A DNA stretch of 64,000 nt, taken from the NCBI GenBank assembly GCA_035041965.1, contig JAPYMA010002957.1, positions 1 to 64,000 of the forward strand, read 5' to 3'. Both the position numbers and the translations under genes were made by a program. Shown here one piece after another: positions 57,401 through 64,000 of the stretch. The notes under the pieces are model-generated. The model was not told where the DNA came from and made no database searches. It saw only the letters and a list, made by a program, of their open reading frames with translations. This DNA comes from Anisakis pegreffii (taxonomy: Eukaryota > Nematoda > Chromadorea > Rhabditida > Anisakidae). Within the stretch, counting starts at the first letter, position 1, and every line of letters starts with the position of its first letter.

Positions 57401-60400
57401 AAGACGACCACAACAACACTTGACGCCGAGCGGTCGACGTTCTCGAGACATAGTCTCTTCTGGCTTGAGGTCACCGCATCTGAAGCCAGTAATTATTGAT
57501 GTTAACACTGATGATATGAGCACCAGTCCATCGCCTTCTCGAAGTCGTACACCATCGCAGACACGCTCACATCAACTATCATCAGCGCGTGACCACCACC
57601 ATAAAGACGATCAAGTTTCCATCACATCTGGTAGAATGCCTTCAACTTCTACGATTCCTCCAAAATCTAGTAGGCTTTCAACAAAATCGAAACAAGCAAA
57701 ACAGTCTGCTGAGAATGAGGCAGTTCTATCTGGCAATGATAACAGAGACGTCAATCATTCGAACTCATCTCAGCCACATCAAATTGTTGGCAGTTTTGGA
57801 ACATTATCGCAATATTTGTTACAAAATGCAGCTACTACTCTGGATCCATCTACCTCTCAGCATATGCGACAGAAACAACAACCACAATCTGAGACAGTCA
57901 TTACTGTGACTGATCCAACTACACGAATCTCTGCTCCATTTGGCCAGTCCACAGAATTACCCATATCAGCACCAGCTTTCCCAAATTCTCAGCAGCCTTT
58001 AGTCCCAGTAAAGTCAACAATCGTAAGACACGATGTAAAAGATGTCAGGACTGAATCGTACAAAGATACCGATCAAAACGAAATAAAGCAAATGAAAACA
58101 AGTGATCAAACTGCTCAGCATCTTAAAGATTCAATTGATGGACATATAATCGCACATCATATTCCTGATGAGAAAACTGTTGAGAAACGTTCACTTCGTG
58201 ACAGTGAAGGTGTGCCAAATTTGGGTCTAACACCGGAATCAGAAAAGTCAAAAGTATCTCTTTCAAAGAAGCAACAACCTACTCAACGAATCACTGAAAG
58301 ACCTCAAGAATTCCGCCTTGATATAGAATCTGATACAGATGGTATCACGGATCGAATTCTTGCATCAAAATCAACCCTTGCTAAGGACGTTACTGTCAGA
58401 GAAGAGATGGAATTGGCGACACTAAATTCAGAAGTGAGTAGATCCACTGAAGTAGGTCGAGCAAGAGGACGTGAAAGTAGAAAAGGCGGAAAGGAAGTTG
58501 CGTTAGTCAATATCAGCGACGATATTACTGATGCATCGGCGTCTGATATTAATGCTGCTGATCACACAGTAGCTGTTTCAAATATGGGTGCTACGCCGAA
58601 TCCTGATGCTAATAAAAAAGCAACTATAAGTGGAACATCTTCAGAAAAATCGCTCCCAGTTCAGAAGCTAGATTACGTTCAGGTTCAGCAACAACAACCC
58701 GTCAACTCTTCACCATCTAGACACTTTCAGTCACCTGAAGAGTATAGTGTAGGAATGATTGGGAAGTTACTCAAAATTGCTTCAAATACCAACACTGAAG
58801 GTGAATTATCGATACTTTTGGGCGATAAAGCATCTAAAACAGCTGAACCAGTGAAAGAAGATAATGAAATTGCATTAGGAATTCAGAATTCTGGAGTCGT
58901 TGGTAAAAAGATGACTAATAAAAGTGAACCAAAAAATGAAAAAAGAGCCAGCGTTCTTGCAAAATCATCTGATCAGCCGAAGGCGATTGATCATTTGACG
59001 AAGAAAGATGTCAAAAAAGATGAGATTCGGATACCATCTTTGAGGATATCAAATCCAAAAATGGAAGCTGACAGTCAGAATAGCCCACTAATTGAGTCTC
59101 CAAGAAATGGGATTTTGGGTAAACTATTAGACTCTAGCAGAGGGGTAACTAGTCCAGTTTCTGATGGCAAAATTGAAAAAAATGAACCGTTGAACCTTCA
59201 AAGTTATGCATCCATGGAATCAGAAGGCGAGCCGGCTGACGCAGAAGATCGTCGGACATCTGTTGATTCAGTTACCGACCACAAACCGGAATCTTCGGTT
59301 AAGGTTGGTTTTGAGCTTTATTGTTATCAGTTTCAATTTCTTTTATTTCGAAGAACGACTGAGGTCAAATCTGATGAACTCAACTGAATTATCATTAGTG
59401 TATTATCAGGAATCAGCTGAAATTCATTAAATTTTTCTTCACATCGTTGTTCCTTAACCACGATATTTCTGCATCTTCTACCTTTATCACTGAATGTTAG
59501 ACTAAATGATTATCACTGAATGATAGGCTAAAGATACTCGTATTTATTATGATTATTGCTATGATCATGATTGTCCCCACCATCTCTTGTGTTATTGTAG
59601 TCACTATCTTCATTTATCAGTAATGTCAATTATTAAAAGAACAGTGGCTCTTAATACTATCCACCGCCATCATCTATGTAGACTACATAAGGATATATGT
59701 GGTGTATATACAAAAGTTACTACAAATGTGAATCTGAGAAAAATCTATCGAAATGACACGCAGTTTTATTTTTAAAGTGTGACTTTCTCACTGACGATGA
59801 TAAAAGTGGTTGTTAGCATAGACATTATTCAGTAAAGTATTGATGTTTTTTTTGGTTGCTGTTTGCTTTCCTGTCAAAGTCCAAAGGCATTTATAGGCGA
59901 ATAAAAGACTGAGATAAGCTGAAAAGCATAGAATATGAATGTTGTGTCGAGAGTGTGTGCAGTTCGAGAATTATATAAATATACGAAAATGTTTTCGTAC
60001 ACTCAACGAACCAACATATCACCAATTCGAGACGTAATTATGTATCGATCCTAAATTTATGCTGATGACCAGAAGAATGGCCAGCAATGAAAGCGTCCCT
60101 CCATTAGGCACTGCAAAAAAGTTATGTGCACAATGCCGTAACATCTAAATGGCATGTAATTGAAATGAATGAATATGATATTGTGAGAATTAATGCTGAA
60201 ACGCCTCAATGAATCAGTAAGATTTGATGCAATCAAGAAAGTGAATGCAAAAACTAGATATGTCCGAAATTCAGGCAAAAACATTGGAAAATCATTCACA
60301 TGTTGAATCCTTGTCTCACTCCTGCTCTATATGGTTTTCATAGTAATTTATGATGTGATCAACTTGGAAGAGAACTTCTCTGCCAAAATGAAATTTTTTG

Positions 60401-63092
60401 AATTTTGTTCGATGCACAACAGTTTGTGAATAGACGTGATTGAAGAGTACTTCTATTGAATGTAGTTTAATTTGGAGTTGAACCGAATATCGTTTAATAA
60501 ATTCATATATCTATAAGATATTCAGCAGAGAATCCCAGCTAACTCATCCCTATTAACCTATTTGCAGTCATTTGTTCTCATCGTACAAGATCGAAGGTTG
60601 AAATGAGATTAAATGTATTTGTAATGTCTGTGAGAGTTAACAGTGTTGATAATCAAATATTGACGATTACTTCGAAAGAAACTGGTATCAATAGTGACGA
60701 CGATAGCTATAAAGATGAGAAAATGATAATGGTCATGACAATAATGATGATCACAATCACGTTTTGGCAGAGTTTTCAGTGTACTTGACAGAGTCACATT
60801 TGTGAGAATTTTTGCTAAATTTACTCTTCACAATCTTTTCAATTTCAAATTTGCTTCAGTAAATTGTTACGATTATAAGGAATTTCACTTTAAGCTACTG
60901 GATTTGGCTAAGAGTGGCGATTGGACCGCTGTGGAGGAAATGTTGAGTAATGATGAAAGAATTGATCTGTCGATTACGGATCGGGTTTGTTATGCCTAGT
61001 TCATTCGATGTACATGATGAGAACTTATACGAATATGAGCAACTGTGGATATGTCAATTAATTTAGTGGATATTTTGGTAATAAACAATGGTGAAAAAAT
61101 ACCAGAGCCTTAAGAATACTCACCTTTATTCACTCAAATCACATCGCTATCAAATGCAGAAGTAAACGCTAACAAATCAATCAGCATCCTATCCATCTAA
61201 TTTGTGCTGTACTTCAGCATGGTTTCAATGTCTTATTATTCGCTGTCAAAGACTCCAAGGTAGCAATATTCTCAAAATTGTTGTCAATGGGCGCTGACCT
61301 CTATTCAACAACAAATGTTAATCAGTTTTACTCATTTCATGTTCGAAGTTTCCTTTATTTACTCAAGTTTGAAGTTTCCATTGTATCAACTGCGAATCAT
61401 TAATGAGATATTCAAACAATCATTGTTTCTATTAGTAATATTAATGTTATCATTATCACTATTACTATTGATATTATTATTCACTGTTATTATTTATTAT
61501 TATTGCTACTGTTGTTATTATTATTATTCTCATAATGATCAATGTTATTATTACTTTTATTATACTCCACAAAAACAATAACTATCGAAAATCAATAATC
61601 ATCATTTCCAGGACCGTCGTTCGATTGCGCATATAGCAGCGATGTACAGTAATGAAGAGATGTTAGAGTGTATCTTGTCGAAAGGAGTTGATTTGAGTCG
61701 AACTGCTGGGGTATGAGCTGATTGATCATCTTTTCTGACCTGATCTGATCTGCATCCAAAGTCAAACTCAATTCTGAAACTATTGAAAATCAAATCTCGT
61801 TTTCTTTCCACCACGGAGCAAACCCTTCATCTATGTTAATGATGAATGATGAATATCTCTGTAACGATATTAATCCTGTAAATTTCTAAACGCTGTCGTC
61901 TATCTTGGTAGCTCATCGTTCTGACAAGCCAGCTAATGTTTTCTTTCGCTGTGTCAACATCTGTGAATGTATGTCCTTTCTGGACACGCATTTAACTGAT
62001 CATCTCAAATACGATTGATAGCATTTGAATGCACACACCACAATAACAATACCACTACGCAATCATAATAAACCGAACAATATGAGTAGTCAACTTTGTC
62101 CGATATGTCTTCCTTGGTTGACATTCGTTTGACAGGCTCATCATTAAGACTACAATGAGAATAAGTAGTAACCGTAAGAAGAGCTACAAAAGATAATAAA
62201 AAGTGAAAATTTGCAGCCGCATTCGCAATTACCTTTGCATTATGCATGTTGTCGAAGTTCACCACGTGGCTATCGTGTCGCATGTTTATTGCTGAATGCA
62301 CGTGATGAGCGATTGTACGAGGATCGTGAGAAATGTCTACCAATTAATTATGCGATACTTTACAACAACATTCCTCTCATCAAGAAGCTACTGGAACGCA
62401 ACACTCAACAGCAAATCAAACACGTTCGTTAACAAGCCTAGTGTCAGTTCGGATGTTATTATCTGGAGTGCTATGCGGATAAACACTGAAATGATTTAGG
62501 TAGACGGCAATGGTGATACTTTATTACATTTGGCCTGTCGTAAAAGCGAGGATGAGATCGTGCAGTTGATCGTTGACCGTGGCGGCTTCGACGTGAATCA
62601 AACAAATGCAATGGGATGGACTGCACTGCATGAAGTGGCGTGTAATGGCGACGAAAAAGCTTTGAAGATTATGATCAAATTGCAGGCTGATGCGAACATC
62701 CATGACCAGGTATCCATGACTTCAGTCCATTTCATCTCAACAGTTTATTTAAAAAATCTTATTGCCAGCCTTCCAAGAGGTGCTCTGTTAAAATCAGGCT
62801 ATTTATTCATGACTGATTATTTGCGATTAGTCTCGTGAATGTGTTTCGCAGTACTGCTCACTATGCATTGCTGTCGTCATATTGCAGGAGGACCGAACTC
62901 CACTGCATGTGGCCGCCGAGCGTGGTCATACTCAAGTGGCGGAGATGTTGATTGATAAGTTCGGTGGTTCGATTGGTGCAAGGACTCGTGATGGCAGCAC
63001 TTTGCTGCATATTGCAGCTCTTTACGGACATGCCGACACCGCACTCGCCTTCCTCAAACGGGGTGTACCACTCTACATGCCCAATAAACGCG
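54462..63092 (+). CDS. trp-4: TRPN (NOMPC/TRP-4) mechanosensory channel, N-terminal part, with giant disordered exon
   Basis: TRPN channels open on mechanical force; a long ankyrin spring links the pore to the cytoskeleton in ciliated sensory neurons. Exons: 54462-59303, 60880-60984, 61218-61316, 61612-61710, 62217-62423, 62500-62709 and 62888-63092. All junctions are phase 0 except the last donor (phase 1). Exon 1 encodes 1,614 residues of Ser/Thr/Arg/Gln-rich disorder, with eight SSPRYSSG-type motifs at about 160-430. Exons 2-7 encode the pre-ankyrin helix and first ankyrin repeats and follow NOMPC in order: LAKSGDWTAVEEML, AHIAAMYSNEEML, LPLHYACCRSS, GDTLLHLACRKSEDE, GWTALHEVACNGDE, DRTPLHVAAERGH, GSTLLHIAALYGHADTA, YMPNKRG. 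The remaining ankyrin repeats and channel lie beyond the window or after the large intron. That exon 1 belongs to this gene is inferred from phase and adjacency. Confidence 0.8.
54942..55775 (+). repeat. Eight-copy protein motif repeat in exon 1 of the TRPN gene
   Basis: The encoded unit is roughly D-S-S-P-R-Y-S-S-G-x-x-G-L-L-A-T-A-L-R-E. It is repeated eight times with variable 10-30 residue Thr/Ala-rich linkers. Copies 1-5 are close to consensus. Copies 6-8 drift (SPRHSSG, PSRHSSG, SPIYSSS) but keep the ATxLRE-like tail, mostly as ATALRE or ATTFRE. Codon usage differs between copies at synonymous sites, so the protein rather than the DNA is conserved. Confidence 0.85.
59304..60879 (+). other. 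Intron 1 of the TRPN gene
   Basis: A 1.6-kb stretch from donor AAG/GTTGGT to acceptor GATTATAAG/GAA. The open frame of exon 1 continues to a stop at 59385-59387, but the residues after Lys1614 lose the exon's composition. No further exon was recognised. An alternative acceptor, TTGCTTCAG at 60859, would need a different upstream phase. An extra exon here cannot be excluded. Confidence 0.5.
61430..61565. repeat. ATT/TTG simple repeat in a TRPN intron
   Basis: Runs of TTATTATTA, ATTGTTATT and similar units over about 130 bp. The overlapping open frame of Leu/Tyr/Cys strings is an artefact of the repeat. Confidence 0.7.
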
Positions 63093-64000
63093 GTGATTTT
63101 GGCACTGCATTCGTTCGAATGTCATTAGTACTAATCTAAGCAAAGGTGTAGCCAAGTGGCGTCACAGAGGTGTGCACCGTCCAACTCTTGGATGGTGGAG
63201 GAATTGAGGGGGTACTCGTGGCTTTTACTCAACAGTATCGGTCTGCTAATCGCTACTTACAAATCTTTCTTCAAAATATGCAATCGCGCTGTTGATTTGT
63301 CGGGAAAAAAAGCCTCCCTATACCACTGAATAGTCGGAGATTTTTATTTAAACATTCAACAACAAAAAATCTTTCCAACAGTAAACAGCAACCAGTGATA
63401 AAAACAAAGTTCAATAAGAGGAAAATAACTAAGTGATAATAACAAAATTCAAAGATAGAAGACAATCAACTGGCAGCAGCTCACACTGCACATTTTGATC
63501 CTCCTTCAAGACGATCAACACACTGAGCATTCAGTTTGAAAGTTTGGATCGTTTGACTCACCTCCTAGCGAGAGCAGCAAAATGGAAGAAAACTTCCGCA
63601 CACTGTCACGTAACTTATCTGAAGTCACATGACTCAATGAGCTCGGACAGAATGCTTGTGGTGGTGCACTTATAACGTGTATTTGAGATACGATTGAGTA
63701 TTGAATTTCAAGCCGTTAGAAGAATACGAACACGATAAGCGCGAATTTAGCACTTGGTGTCTTTGCTAGAGTGTAAATATATTTTGAATATCTGGATGTT
63801 GAGGAATGAGCGTTCCGTCGTAGAAGAAAAGTTGAGAGTTAGCCGAAGTTTAACAACAACCAGTATCTCGCTGGAACTCTAATGAAAAGAATTGGCAAGA
63901 GATATCGTTTTCTGTGCGGCCTGAAAATTATTGAAACGGAAGCTTTTGCCGTAAATCTCATATTAAAAAAAGCGAGCTATCGCAACGATGAAAAAAGTAG
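63093..64000 (+). other. Intron or flank after ankyrin exon 7 of the TRPN gene
   Basis: The donor GCG/GTGATT at 63092 is chosen because the protein stops resembling TRPN right after YMPNKRG. No further ankyrin exon was recognised to the window end. A transposon-like segment with GTAGCCAAGTGGCGTC lies near 63150-63230. Confidence 0.45.

Overview
The window is nuclear DNA of a nematode. Four genes give clear protein matches to nematode or animal families. Their exons are short, introns run from about 100 bp to several kb, and acceptors are mostly TTTCAG-like. Noncoding DNA is AT-rich. A likely spliced-leader acceptor lies just upstream of the aconitase start. Introns of hundreds to thousands of bases and many decayed DNA transposons suggest a chromadorean with a larger genome than Caenorhabditis, possibly an ascarid or spirurid relative. 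The exact species cannot be read from the sequence.

Layout. Bases 1-4.5 kb hold decayed repeats, a small transposon (MITE), and fragments of a cysteine-rich, C8-like coding region. From 4,513 to 19,989 on the minus strand lies a complete 21-exon dipeptidyl-peptidase IV family gene (about 784 residues). It has an intact Ser/Asp/His triad, a DPP6/10-like N-terminus, a decayed duplicate of one exon, and a nested pair of hAT elements in an intron. Bases 20-28.8 kb are intergenic, with simple repeats and a 72-bp tandem array. A two-exon bZIP gene resembling CREBZF/Zhangfei follows (28,846-30,087, plus), then AT-rich DNA with a broken glycosyltransferase-like fragment near 34.6 kb.

Mitochondrial aconitase (15 exons, 781 residues) spans 35,881-41,066, plus. 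A YEATS-AHD gene of the AF9/ENL type spans 46,872-51,094, plus; its first intron is GC-AG and carries a PIF/Harbinger-like MITE. A hAT-like MITE lies at 51.8-52.0 kb. The right end (54,462 to beyond 63,092, plus) carries the start of a TRPN/NOMPC (trp-4) mechanosensory channel gene. Its ankyrin exons follow a single 4.8-kb exon that encodes about 1,614 disordered residues, with eight copies of an SSPRYSSG-centred motif. The channel part lies outside the window.

The genes are unrelated in function: membrane peptidase, transcription regulator, TCA-cycle enzyme, chromatin reader and sensory channel. There is no operon or gene-cluster logic. The most unusual item is the giant repeat-bearing N-terminal exon joined in frame to the TRPN ankyrin exons. 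No CRISPR arrays, tRNAs or rRNAs were found.
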